Positions 20,635-30,919 of a stretch of DNA of 64,000 nucleotides are shown here, one piece after another. The stretch is from Bimuria novae-zelandiae CBS 107.79 (lineage: Eukaryota > Ascomycota > Dothideomycetes > Pleosporales > Didymosphaeriaceae), in NCBI GenBank assembly GCA_010015655.1, contig ML976666.1:807877-871876 (forward strand). Reading direction: 5' to 3'. A program made the position numbers and the translations under genes. The notes below the pieces were generated by a model. That model was not told the origin of the DNA and searched no databases. It saw nothing but the letters and a program-made list of their open reading frames with translations. Positions within the stretch are counted from its first letter, which is position 1, and the number at the start of each line of letters is the position of its first letter.

Positions 20635-23600
20635 CACCCCCTAGCTAGCGTAGACTTAAAGATTAGTAAGTCAACGACAGCTAATTAGTATTAGTGTATA
20701 TAAAGGGCGTTAAGATTGTCCCTATTAACCTAACGCAGTCCCTTTAGGCGCTTAGTAATATTAATAAGGCTAAGTTAGCAGATAAACTTTATAAACTTCT
20801 ACTTAGGTAGAATCTTCGTGAGTCTATTGGCAGGCATATGGTTAGTAGGGACCTATTAGACGTTAATACGAGAAGCTTTAACTTCCTGTTAAATCTAAAG
20901 CTAGTAGATGTTAATATATTTAACTTTTATATAGAGCTTATCTTACTACTTAGTAACAATACCAACAGTCTGCTAATTATTACACTAGATAGTAGGTGTA
21001 TAATTAAGTGTAAGATTAATGCTAGTAAAGAAACGCATCTACTCCTCTATTTATAAGGTAGCGAGTAAGAGCGAGAGTAGTTTAGACTTTATAATTAATT
21101 TTGTAACTATGCGCTGCACTATTAACTTCTAGTTAATTATTAGCCTACTAAACTTAAATACGTAACCTTAAGAGCTCTAACAAGTCTTAGGTTTATTAGC
21201 GTATAAGGCGTTAGATAATCTAAAGAAGAGAGGATCGCGGTATATTATATTATTAAAGAGATATTTAGCTATATCCTGCGCGCTTACAGAGGCTTTAAGA
21301 GCGAGAGCCCTCGTGCTAAGCAGGTAGCGCCAGGTCTAGCGTATCTTTAAGACGTGAGACTATCCTAGGTTGGTAAGATAGCAAGCAAACACAACGTGCG
21401 TTTAAGCGACGTTAGGTCTACCTTAGATAGTAATATATGCAAGAGAGCCAACTAGTTACTAATAGAGCTTTATTTAAGTAATGTTAGGCTCCTTAATAGA
21501 TTGCGACAGCTAGTTCTCCGTAAGTAGGACGTCTAGAGCCTTACTTATAGCCTTAATGCTAAATCGAGCGCATACCTTATTAATAAAGGCGTCTTAAACT
21601 AGCCAGGTCTTGTGCAACGCTCGATCGCGGACAATACAGATTCTAAGAAACCAGGTAAGGTCTCCTATAGATTTAATGTTGTATAGGTCCACCAGATTCT
21701 TCTTAAAGGACCTGTAGAGATAGGCGTTTAATTAATAAAACGCCATAATAATATCGTTAACGTAGATAAATAGGATAAGCTAGCGGCTTGTGTACAAGCA
21801 AGGAAAGCCTTTAACTAGCTTTAGACCTAGCTTAATAAGCTATTAGCGTAGCTTATTATACTATAGTAGTAATAACTCCTTTAGGCCGTACAGGGCGCGG
21901 AGCACTAGCATAATCTCGCCTTTAGTATGGCGGAATAGCTTAGGTGTTTTAGCGTATAGCTTCTAATTAATCTTAGCGTTTAGGAAGGCAGTAGGAACAT
22001 CGTACTATTTTAGTTCTAAATTAAAGTAATTAGTAATTATAATAAGAGCGCGAAAGTTATAGATCGCGAGTATAGTAGCGTACGTATTATTAAGCGGAGC
22101 TTAAAGATCTCCTTAAATAATAAGTTAAGCCTTAAACCGTAAGAGGTATCCATCTCCGTTAATTTTGTATATAAATACCTATATTAGTGGTAGCACCTTA
22201 GCGTCTATAGTAGCCTTTATTTTTATAGTCTTCTTAAAGACTCCTTTAGCGCGTAGAGCCTGCTATTTAACCTCTATAGCGCGTCGGAATTAATTGCTAA
22301 ATATATATATATTAAGCTACTTTACTGCCTTAGGTAAAGGTAGTAGCTAAGACTAATAGATTCTTAGTATCTTATCTATAGTAGGTATAGTGCGAATCTC
22401 GGTCGAGAATACACGGAGATAGTTAATAAGAGGTATAGCTCCTAGCGCTATAGTGTATATATAAATTATAAAGTTATTAAGATTTTTCTGCTTTTGATTG
22501 CGTTTGCTAGTAAGGATGAGACTTGTATTATTTAGATCTAGATTAATATCTTATAGAGCTCTCTCGCCGCGTTAGCGATAGCCCTTAGGTACTTTATTAC
22601 TCTTAGGAGTCTAATTGCTTGTGGTAGTAGATATTATAGGTCTAGGGATAGGCAGCTATTGCTGTGTTAATTTAAATGCGTGTTACTATATTAATTTAAA
22701 TGCGTTGTTAGTCTGTTTACCCCCCACCTGGGAGCCTGCAGCTCCTAAAGCTAAGGTCGTAGGTGTTTCTACTAGGTAGCGACGTTGACGAGTAGTTAAT
22801 AAATCTTTAATATTAACATTATATTAATGTTCCTCTAGGTATTCGAGTAGTTCGATTATTTCCTCAAGCACTAATTCTAATAGATACCTATCTATCCTAT
22901 TAAAGAAAAGTGTAGGCTCGAATACAACATCGCGTGTAACGATAATAGTATCTTTTATAGGTAGCTATATGCGAAAGATGTTAGTGCCTTAGTAGCTAAT
23001 AAGGTGGCTAATAAGAGTGCGCGATTTAAGCTTGTTAGCAGCTCTTAGATCGCGATTATAAACGTAGGCGCGATAGCTAATAGGCTTTATATAAGCAACA
23101 AGTGGCTTTTATCCCTATATAACCTTGTATAGCGTCTTCTAGCCTAGTGCTTTTGTGGGCGTGCGGTTGAGAATATACGCGACAGTGCGATACATTTCAT
23201 GTAATAGGTTCTTTGGCAGTTTAGCGTGTATGCGTATAGCGCAAGCTCGCTATGTAAGTACTCCGCTAGCACGTTCAATAAGTCTATTTAGTTCCTTTAT
23301 TCTAGCAGGCGCTGGCTTATACAGCATACCTAGCTCTTCTATTATATTAATAAGGTTATTTCCAAATCCTCTCTTATTATTACACTAAATAGCAACTATA
23401 TTAGCGTTGTACACACGCTGGATTCTGCGGATTAAGGATATAAACTAACGTATAAGAGTTATCTTGTCTTTTCGCTTAACTATGGCGATTTTATACTACT
23501 TTAAGTACTTATTTATAGAGTGCAGGGCGTACTTGCTACCGTTAATACACTCCTCTCCTATAGGGATAATATAGATTAGGTCTATCGCGATTTAATAGAA

Positions 23601-25544
23601 CGGTTTTTGTGCGCGGCTCTTAGCCAGGCGCCTTAAGATAATATAAGTTATTTAAGTCTTAATATATATTTAATATTAATAGACTATGTGTTCTCTAGTT
23701 AATTAAACACCTTTAACGTTTAATTTAAGATAGTTAACTACTTTCTAGCCTAAATAGGCCTAGATATAATAAGTAGCACGCTAATTAATAACGTTAGTAG
23801 GCTTTAGCGCGTACGACGGGCAGTATAATGCCCTAAACGTACTTAATAGTAAGCGTAGAAGCGATAGCGGCGGTCGATGTAATAGTTTAGTATCTATTAG
23901 CTAGTGGCCTCTATTATACTTAAGTTAGGCGATAACGTTTAATGGTTAGCGCATGTATAGAATATCGTGGCTAGAGTTAAAATAAATAGACTCTGTACGG
24001 CAGCGAGCAAGTCCTAACAAGCTTATAAAAAAGCCTTTAACATATACGACATGCGTTAACTCTAGCGTTTATATCTTATATAGTGTTTAAGCGACGAGTT
24101 CTATCGTGCCCTAAGCCATAATTAAGATTTAGCTATTACTAGCGTAAATATAGCAATATTGCGGATTGTTGTTCATCCTCTTCTAGCCATGCCATAACTC
24201 TGTATTAATAACGTGGGTGTTTGACCTTAGATTAACGATCTATTAGTTAAGGAGCTTAGCCTTATTAGCGTTGTCTCTAACTATTACTATAAGCTCTCTG
24301 TTAGGCTCAGCGTTGTTGTCTAATATAATTGTTTTTAAATTGTCGTTTGATTGTTCTTCGAGAGATTTAAGAGATTTGGGCTCGAGAGAATCGGCTTAAT
24401 TAATACTAATGTGTAATAGGCTAGTAATTACTATAAACGTGTTGTTATTCTTAGTAGGAGGATTGCTATTATTAACTTGCAGTAATCTAGTGTTTTAAGG
24501 TTATTAGGTAGCCTACTTCTTAAGAGTAGTCTTAATACGTATATTAATCTTAAAGTCCTTTCGCGCTTTCTTAACCTTATGTATAGCCTTAGCTATAGGC
24601 TAATAGTCCTTTGGACGTTGTAGGTAGCGTGGGTTAAGAATAAAGCAGTTAGTATACTAATGCTTCTTTTTATAGATATAGTTTCTAGGTAGCTTGTCTT
24701 AGTCACGGCTACTACCGCGATTACCTTTTATAGGCTGTAGATTAACTTGCTTTACAACTCTAAGCTTAGTAGTAGCTACTACTAGGCCTATTAAGTATAG
24801 CTTAGTGCGTCGTAGATATATAGTTATCTTAGCAACGTACGTCTCTAGAGATGCTATCTTAGTAGTGGTGCCTCGCGCTTTATGCTTAAAGATCTTATGT
24901 AGGCAAGAAGTAGCGTATTCCTAATTAATTACCTTACAGGTAATAAGGAAGTCCTCTTATAGTTAATTACTATTAGTCTTAGGCAAGCTAATAGTCTTGC
25001 CCTAAGCTATAATATATACCTAGTCTAATAGCTATTACTTAATCTTCTTTATAGCTCGTGGCGTAGTCTTAAGAGCGTTGTACTTATTAGTAAGCTTATA
25101 GCAACGTATCGCGTCTATAAGGCAAAAGAACTTCTTAAGTGTAACTAGTTAGTTATATAGGGTATCGTAATCCTTAATTAGGTGTATATAACGTGTAGTA
25201 ATTATCTTACTAATATCTATATTTAAGTTAGCTAGTGCCTTTACTTAAGTATAATACTTAGTACGGCGGCGTTCCTATTAATTATATTCCTATTAATAGG
25301 AATCTTAATTGTTAGCGGATAAGTAAGAGAGCCTAGTAGCTTTAAGCTCGTAATTAGTAAGTTAAGGCTTAAGAGGCTCTTATAGCTTAGGGAGAGTCTC
25401 TTTTACTACGTTAGGGTTAATGTATTGCTAGAGGCCATGTTGGTTGGCGACGTCTTAGCGAATAAATAACTAGGTAAACTAGTTATCTAGTGTGTTCAGG
25501 ACGACAGTGACTCGCGTCACAGCGGGGTTAGACTTAGTAGCCAT
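20635..25544 (-). pseudogene. Copia gag-pol remnant
   Basis: From the ATG at 25544 the minus strand reads a Gag start (TRVTVVLNTLDN...) with Trp codons turned into TAG/TAA at positions where copia Gag proteins of ascomycetes have Trp. A QHGL...YINP segment follows. Downstream, stop-ridden protease, integrase, RT and RNase H remnants occupy the expected order and length. No segment of more than about 80 codons is open. The Gag identification rests on the pattern at the N-terminus and on the flanking LTRs; individual pol domains could not be delimited by eye. Confidence 0.6.
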
Positions 25545-25696
25545 GGCAGAGGCTATAGTCGACAGTATTAATGGATTAGGCAGAGATCCCAGTATGTGCG
25601 TTGCGGTAAACGCGGTACAGCGACGTGCGACTTGTTAGTAGAGTGACGTTATAATAGCAGGTAAGAACAATCCTAGGTGCAAGCCAGGCTTATAAC

Positions 25697-25892
25697 TATC
25701 GCGGTGAGCGGAGCGGACAGTATGCAGTGGAAAAGATTATTGGATTAAACTAAGGTTATACTATCTAGGAACTACAGAAGGTATATGTGCGCAGGCATAA
25801 ACAACGCTAGTCCTGGATAGGTGGAAGGTAAGTCGCAACCATGCCAAGGTAAGAGCAACTATCTTATAAGGTAAGGGCTATAAACCGTGACA
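25697..25892 (-). repeat. Copia LTR (5' LTR in element orientation)
   Basis: 196 bases matching 20439-20634 apart from transitions; followed by the ACTAT target duplication at 25893-25897. Confidence 0.9.
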
Positions 25893-25897
25893 ACTAT

Positions 25898-26905
25898 TGA
25901 CCATAGTATAATACCTCTATGGCGCCCACCCACAGTACCTAAAGAAGTTACCTGCAGAGCTTCTATAGCATACACTTAATATAGCTTCCTCTAGAAAATA
26001 CTTAAATTTATTGTACGCCTTAGCGCCCTAGTAATGCTACCAGATCTAGGTCTTTAACGCCTTAAAGGTCTGCTTAATTAGATTTATATTAGGTAAGTAA
26101 GGAGGTAGAAACTCTATAATCACGCCTGCCTCTACGCATATATTAGCCAGCCTCACTAATTAATAGATAGACGCGTTGTCGAGGACTATTACTAAGCGTT
26201 TTCCTAGCTAAGGACTGTAGTGTAGGAGTACTTAATTAGTAATAAAGTCCTCTATTAGCTCCGTAGTAATCGCTCCCTGAAAAATCGTGTAGGCGAGGTA
26301 TCCGTTAACGTCTATAGTTAGTAGTAAGCTCCACCTCTCTAAGCGCTTAGCTAAGTAGCTAACGTAGTAGGCTATATTAACTTTACTCTAACTATACTTT
26401 TAATCCCCTATACGCTCGTTGCAAGCGCTCTTATTAAAATAGATAATTTAATTAAGTTAATAGATTTACTAGTAACGCGCTTAAAAGGCTTAATAAAGAC
26501 CCTTATAACGCTCTCTAGCTACTTTTAAGGCTGCCTTCCTACTCTATCGCATGGCTTTAAGCTCTCTATCTAGAGTTATAAAGGATACCTCAACGTCGTA
26601 CTTATTGTACAAGAAGTCCTGTATCTTATCTATATAGGATATTAGCTTACTACGCAGTATCTTAAGTAGCGCGTCTCTATAGCATTGCTTAAGTAGAGGT
26701 AGCCTGCCACGACGTACGTATTTTAGCCTAATTAGCTTACTAAAGGCCTTTAGGTTAAGCCTGTATTTGCGTACTATTTTTGGGTCGACGCCGAGCTCTC
26801 TATAGATAGCTTTATTATTTTCCTATCGTTGACGCGATCTATAATAGCCTAAATAAGTAATTACTATAGGTGGTGCCTAGTAGGTCTCCCTAGATCCTGC
26901 GGCAT
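25898..26905 (-). pseudogene. Tc1/mariner transposase remnant (RIP-inactivated)
   Basis: The start ATG at 26905 and about 380 bases after it match the less damaged transposase start at 388-1, with many C-to-T / G-to-A changes (for example Trp and Gln codons now stops). Near 26080-26190 the minus strand still reads the catalytic core typical of DDE superfamily transposases: LDNASIYQLVRL, an EAGV turn, then EFLPPYLPNINLIKQ, where the usual SPDLNPIE motif is altered. The C-terminus runs up to the copia insertion point and may have continued beyond it. Confidence 0.8.
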
Positions 26906-27013
26906 TATTTACCTAGGGTGAATATTCCGTGTAATCATTTTATCGCTCATAAAACAGGTGTACGAAAGTGTTGGTGAGGAACCGATTACTAAGTGCTGAC
27001 AGAAAAATCCGCC

Positions 27014-27047
27014 AAAGTGGGGCGGGACGGTATTTCGGAAACGACAA
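27014..27047 (-). repeat. Right terminal inverted repeat of the mariner element
   Basis: Core at 27015-27039; nearly identical over more than 100 bases to the end at 420-530. TA target copy at 27048-27049. Confidence 0.85.
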
Positions 27048-27049
27048 TA

Positions 27050-27500
27050 GGACAAAGGCTTGGCGTGGCCAAATTTTTTAGTGTCTGTATAAGGCAGTTG
27101 CAAAGGGTAGAGGCAGCTACTAGCTCCTTTAGGCGCTTAAAATTAGTAATATAGTAGTTAATAGCTTTAGCTATAACTATTATAACTTTCTTTTAGGTCT
27201 TTGCCGCCTTGCGCGTAGCTATAAGGTAGGAGTTAAGGGCGTTGGCTACTGTATCTATAGTAGCTCCTAGGCAGATAGGCACGCCTCCACTAAAGGAAAG
27301 GCGTCTTAGAGGGTGGATATTAGTCTGTTAACGCTTCCTAGAGGGGTGCTGGATGTTAGTCTGCCACGCAGACTCAGGGTCTGGGGGGCGAGTCGCTGTA
27401 GAGGGCCCCGGAGGGGGCCTCTAAGGCGTCTCCATCGCTATCATCAGCCCACCGCACGCGTGCGGTGCCTGAAGATGGCTAGAGTAGGATTTCAGGTGAA
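27050..27500 (-). mobile_element. 5' part of the same LINE (ORF1 start and GC-rich leader)
   Basis: The minus strand from about 27300 to 27050 reads an ORF1-like stretch (ATIDTVANALNSYLIATRK, then a single RIP-type stop, then KVIIVIAKAINYYITNFKRL) that ends exactly at the mariner insertion. The LINE body continues at 18214. The GC-rich 27310-27480 (with GCACGCGTGCGGTGC) resembles the leader of the LINE in block 1 in composition and position. Confidence 0.6.
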
Positions 27501-28138
27501 ACTAAGATGAGCAAGGTAAAGATTTAGCAGTTTTACCACTTTCTCAAAATTCCAAAAGTTGGTGTTGGTGTGTCTAATTGCTTCAGGAAGATACCATATG
27601 CTCTAATCCGTCCTCGAAGCACTGAGCAGCACTTCACCTGGAGTATTAAGCACTATAGTGAATAAGCAAGTACCTAAAGTATTATTAGCCGTCCCGTTCT
27701 ACTGTACCATGGCATGTACCTGCCGCGCTCCAGCACTACTATTCCCACCTCTCCTTCGCGGTAGCTATAAACAACCTCAGTGCCACAGCATTGAAACAGA
27801 AGACGCGTACCTCCCATGCCACCGCTCGCAAACCTTTCCGTTTATTAGGAGGCTGCGGTGCGATGATTCGGCCCCGCGTCGCGTCGTGGTTGCGTGCCCG
27901 AGACAAGCTCTCAAGCATCACCACCTTGGGCCTAGCGCTTTCCGCGTTGGGATGGCGCGCGAAATCCTTCCGGGGAGTGGTATGGGGATATATATATATA
28001 TATATATAAAGACGAGGCTACAATTGAGGAATGGGTGAATTCGTAGCTGTTGCTGTTTGCGCTTTGAGTCTTGGTGCTGGTTTGTGAAAAAAGGATTTGA
28101 ATATTGCAGAATATTGAAAGGATTTGAGAACGCGGACA
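27501..28138. other. Intergenic with (AT)n, promoter region of next gene
   Basis: An AT dinucleotide run lies at 27988-28008. The sequence returns to normal composition here. No convincing gene is seen. Confidence 0.5.
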
Positions 28139-29575
28139 ATGGCTAGGACGGGATCGATACGGTTGGTTGATGTGGAGGAGAGGGGAGACGGTATGTTACA
28201 AGAGTGGTTGATTGGTTTTTGGAAGAGTGTGCAAGTGCTGACGAACGAACATAGACACGATTCAACCTTCATCACCCCGGAACGAGGTTGAAGTGGAGCC
28301 TCATCCCACCTCACCCCAAAACGAGCGTGTCACGCGACCCTCCTCACGGCAATCCGACGAGCATAGCAACGCAGACCTCTACGCGCCCCCCGCGTACACC
28401 ATAACCTCCACGCCTGGCGAAGCCAGCCTCGACGTCGAAGCCTTCGTGCCCGAGAAAACACCCCTGCTCACTCAAAACCAAACCAATCCCCCAGATGAAG
28501 GAGACGCCTCAGGAGCTTCGCCCTCGTACCCCGCCAGCTTACAAGATGCCTCCCCCCTCCCGTCCCCCCTCATGCCCGCCCGCAAACCCATCGACTGGGC
28601 CAGCAACACAACATCCCTCCGGTGCTCAGTCCTCCCCTCGCGCCCCGCAACCTGGACGGTGCGCGGCAAGAAAGGCATGGCGCTCTCTCCGCTGGCCGCC
28701 GCTGTGCTAGTACGCGAAGGCATCCTCCCCGCTAAACACCTCTCACTCGTGCCCTCACTCCTCGAGCGGCCATCGCCTACTTCCCTGATCAATCCGACAG
28801 ACCCACTCTCCGCAGTTATCATAAGCACGTACGACATCCTCGGGGACGTACTCCTCGGCGTCGCGGGTGGACCTATTGAGGTAGCGAGCAAGGTTGGATC
28901 TGCACGGGTGCCTGAGACGCGTGAGCAGCTCTCGCTCTTGTACGAGGGAGGGGGTCACGCTCGGGAGTCGACGAATGACACGCTGATGGTGGGACCGAAA
29001 GCATTGGTTCATTATTGTAATGGGACGTACAAGGGTGTGCGCAAGCTGGTTGAGGCGGGGCTGAAGTCGCCGATGACGTATACGCATAGTCTGACACGGG
29101 GGTTTCACAATATGCCGAAGTTGTACGGGGAGTCGATACGAGAGCGGGAGGAGGTTGTGGATTTGAAGAGTGGGTTGGTGGTTTCGGGGAAAGCGCTTGG
29201 GTACGGTATCTTTGACGGAGTGAAGGACTTTTTCTGGATGCCGGTTGTAGGCGCACGGAAAGAGGGCGCGGTAGGACTGGGGAAGGGTATTGCCAAAGGC
29301 TTTGGGAATATGCTGTGCAATATGGGCGAGGGTAAGCATGCTGTTGGAACCTTGAGAAATGATGGAACTAATTGTGTGCAGCTGGCGTTGGACTTGTCGG
29401 GTACTCCTCGTACGGAATTTACAAGGAGATTCATAAAACGGCGTCGGGAGGGCACGTCTCGGCGAGGAATGTCGTGTTGACGCTGGGGGAAGCTGAGCTG
29501 GAACAGGCGAGCGAGGAGGAGCGGAAGAACGTGATAAAAACGTGGTTGCATGTACAGATGAGGCAGCACCGATGA
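28139..29575 (+). CDS. Stand-alone protein like the C-terminal module of fungal sterol glucosyltransferases
   Basis: Three exons by eye: 28139-28190, 28255-29331, 29382-29575, giving 440 aa. The ATG at 28139 (MARTGSIRLV) was chosen because exon 2 has no in-frame ATG near its start, and the 64-nt intron has a clean GTATGT donor and ATAG acceptor. Residues 1-170 are disordered and Pro/Ser-rich. The second half contains glycine-rich amphipathic helices: SAVIISTYDILGDVLLGVAGG, LKSPMTYTHSLTRGFHNMPK, SGKALGYGIFDGVKDF, GAVGLGKGIAKGFGN and GYSSYGIYKEI. These resemble the region after the GT28 domain of UDP-glucose:sterol glucosyltransferases and, more loosely, the Vps13 C-terminus, both linked to membrane lipid binding. 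The glycosyltransferase domain itself is absent. A membrane-associated role is inference. Confidence 0.75.
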
Positions 29576-29851
29576 CGCGGTTGCGATGTTAGATGTGATA
29601 TATTATGGCAGTTCATTCGAGGGTGTTGGACTCCGATTTCGACCAACTGTTGTATGTTTCGCAAGTAATGGCCCTAGCATCCCCAGGTCCGCAATGCAAT
29701 CGTTCTGCGGCACGTATCGGTCGATTAAAATTATTCTTCTCGCTAAAAGTCGGGAATGTGAGGGGATGCGAAATAATGAAAGTGCTTGTCTTCAGAGTTT
29801 GTCTGTCGGCATAATGGTATTTACGATTCACGAGGTTGCCGATTCAATTCC

Positions 29852-30919
29852 TCAAGGGCCTTGAGTCAGCAATCTTGGTAGTGACTTTGTTTCCGATAAC
29901 GGAAGCTCGCTGGGTGACCTGAATGGGTGCGGTGACGGAAGCTCCGCCGGAGGGGAGATTGGCGAGAGCTCAGAAGGTACAAATCCAGAGTGGGCGTATA
30001 TGTGTTTCGCACCGTAGATATCAGCCTGTAGTGCATACGATTCTTGTGTCTCTCGCTGTTTCGCTTGTTTGCGATATTCGTAAGTTTTGTGACCGAAGAA
30101 GGCGGCGAGCAAGATTGCACTGATTCCCACAGCTGCACCGACACCAATGGTTGCTTTCAACCCGGGAGACAACCCGCCGGCCTCCGCCTCAGGCGCTTTG
30201 CTTTCGGTCGGCGTTGGTGACGGCGTTAACGAAATCTGTGTTGACGAAATCTGTGTTGACGAAATCTGTGTTGACGAAATCTGTGTTGACGAAATCTGTG
30301 TTGATGAAATCTGTGTTAGAGTCTGTGACGACCTAACTCGGGACGAGGTCGGTGACGGTGAGGGTAAGGAGATACTCGACTTGATCGCACGCCCAGTGAA
30401 CTTCTTCGGCAGCTCAACCACCCCAATGTTGTTCGTACAACAAGCGTCACTGTCACCGCAGCACCATCTCGTTGTTTCTCTTTCGTCTAACAATGCATTG
30501 TAACTTCCGTCTCCTGATTCTCCGCATGGTGTCATCCTGGAACCGCCGGCTGAGTCGCGCGTCTGTCGACAAACGTCGAGACATTCGCGCGTTGTTGGGT
30601 CTGGATTTGTGCAGTATTCAAGCCACCAATTTGTCTTGCTCACTCCATTGTACATGTGCCGATTCTGACACAGCCCGTTGGGTAAACACTCATCCTGCGT
30701 CCAGCCGCCTGTTTCGTTTAGCTCGCTGCCTGGTTTGTTCTCCCGATTCAATGTGCAACATATAGTGGAGACTCCGTTTGAGCACTGCCGGACCTCTTCG
30801 CTACGTGTTTGCGTGCCGTTGGCGTAATAGCATGGTCGATGGCCAAATCCAAGGACGATAGTTGGCAACAAGGTGAAAAAGACCGGGAAGAATAAAAACT
30901 GCATTTTGAAAAACTTCAA
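29852..30919 (-). CDS. Cys-rich single-pass membrane protein with QISST tandem repeat
   Basis: Single-exon gene of 355 aa. An N-terminal signal peptide (MQFLFFPVFFTLLPTIVLGF, with five residues before it if the first ATG is used) leads into an ectodomain of about 160 residues. This has some 16 Cys, including CSNGVSTICC, CLPNGLCQN and WCCGDSDACC, so it is probably disulfide-bonded. A Ser/Thr-rich stalk follows with six near-perfect 5-residue units (QISST). Next come one membrane helix (ATIGVGAAVGISAILLAAFF), a basic stop-transfer segment (HKTYEYRKQAKQR) and a Pro/Ser-rich cytosolic tail. The architecture resembles families of fungal surface proteins with a Cys-rich head, glycosylated stalk and short tail. 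I infer a cell-surface location; the function is unknown. Confidence 0.75.
   Translation of the reverse strand: MKFFKMQFLFFPVFFTLLPTIVLGFGHRPCYYANGTQTRSEEVRQCSNGVSTICCTLNRENKPGSELNETGGWTQDECLPNGLCQNRHMYNGVSKTNWWLEYCTNPDPTTRECLDVCRQTRDSAGGSRMTPCGESGDGSYNALLDERETTRWCCGDSDACCTNNIGVVELPKKFTGRAIKSSISLPSPSPTSSRVRSSQTLTQISSTQISSTQISSTQISSTQISSTQISLTPSPTPTESKAPEAEAGGLSPGLKATIGVGAAVGISAILLAAFFGHKTYEYRKQAKQRETQESYALQADIYGAKHIYAHSGFVPSELSPISPPAELPSPHPFRSPSELPLSETKSLPRLLTQGP
30226..30317 (-). repeat. 15-bp coding minisatellite (six units)
   Basis: Six tandem units of TTGACGAAATCTGTG (plus strand), the last with small changes. They encode QISST on the minus strand in the stalk of the membrane protein. 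Units are almost identical, so the array is probably length-variable among strains. Confidence 0.9.

Larger units (their letters stand above)
20439..25892 (-). mobile_element. Ty1/copia-type LTR retrotransposon, RIP-degraded, nested in mariner
   Basis: Two direct 196-base LTRs (20439-20634 and 25697-25892) begin TG (or TA by RIP) and end CA. They are flanked by the 5-bp target duplication ACTAT (20434-20438 and 25893-25897). The LTRs differ at roughly ten positions, all transitions, as RIP would produce. The internal part reads on the minus strand: a Gag-like ORF begins at the ATG at 25544 and pol remnants fill the rest to about 20.7 kb. Total length is 5454 bases, normal for copia elements. 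Confidence 0.88.
18217..27047. mobile_element. Two-gene Tc1/mariner element carrying a nested copia insertion
   Basis: Ends at 18217 and 27047 are flanked by TA and carry a matching 25-base inverted core (18226-18250 and 27015-27039). Without the copia insertion and one 5-bp repeat the element is about 3.4 kb, roughly twice the usual Tc1/mariner size. It holds a RIP-dead transposase on the minus strand (25898-26905) and a second, unrelated ORF on the plus strand (18358-20157), so the two converge. The left end also contains a perfect 9-base hairpin (18245-18253 / 18258-18266, CCACTTCGG) that is absent from the right end. Alternatively, two related elements could have fused and each contributed one end. 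Confidence 0.7.

Noticed and set aside
27739..28009. Short frames before the sterol-glucosyltransferase-like gene
   Set aside because: They include the (AT)n run, which gives an IYIYI peptide; not coding.
30147..30503. Plus-strand frame with a repeated ICVDE peptide
   Set aside because: It is the opposite strand of the QISST minisatellite; the minus-strand frame has signal peptide, Cys pattern and membrane helix.
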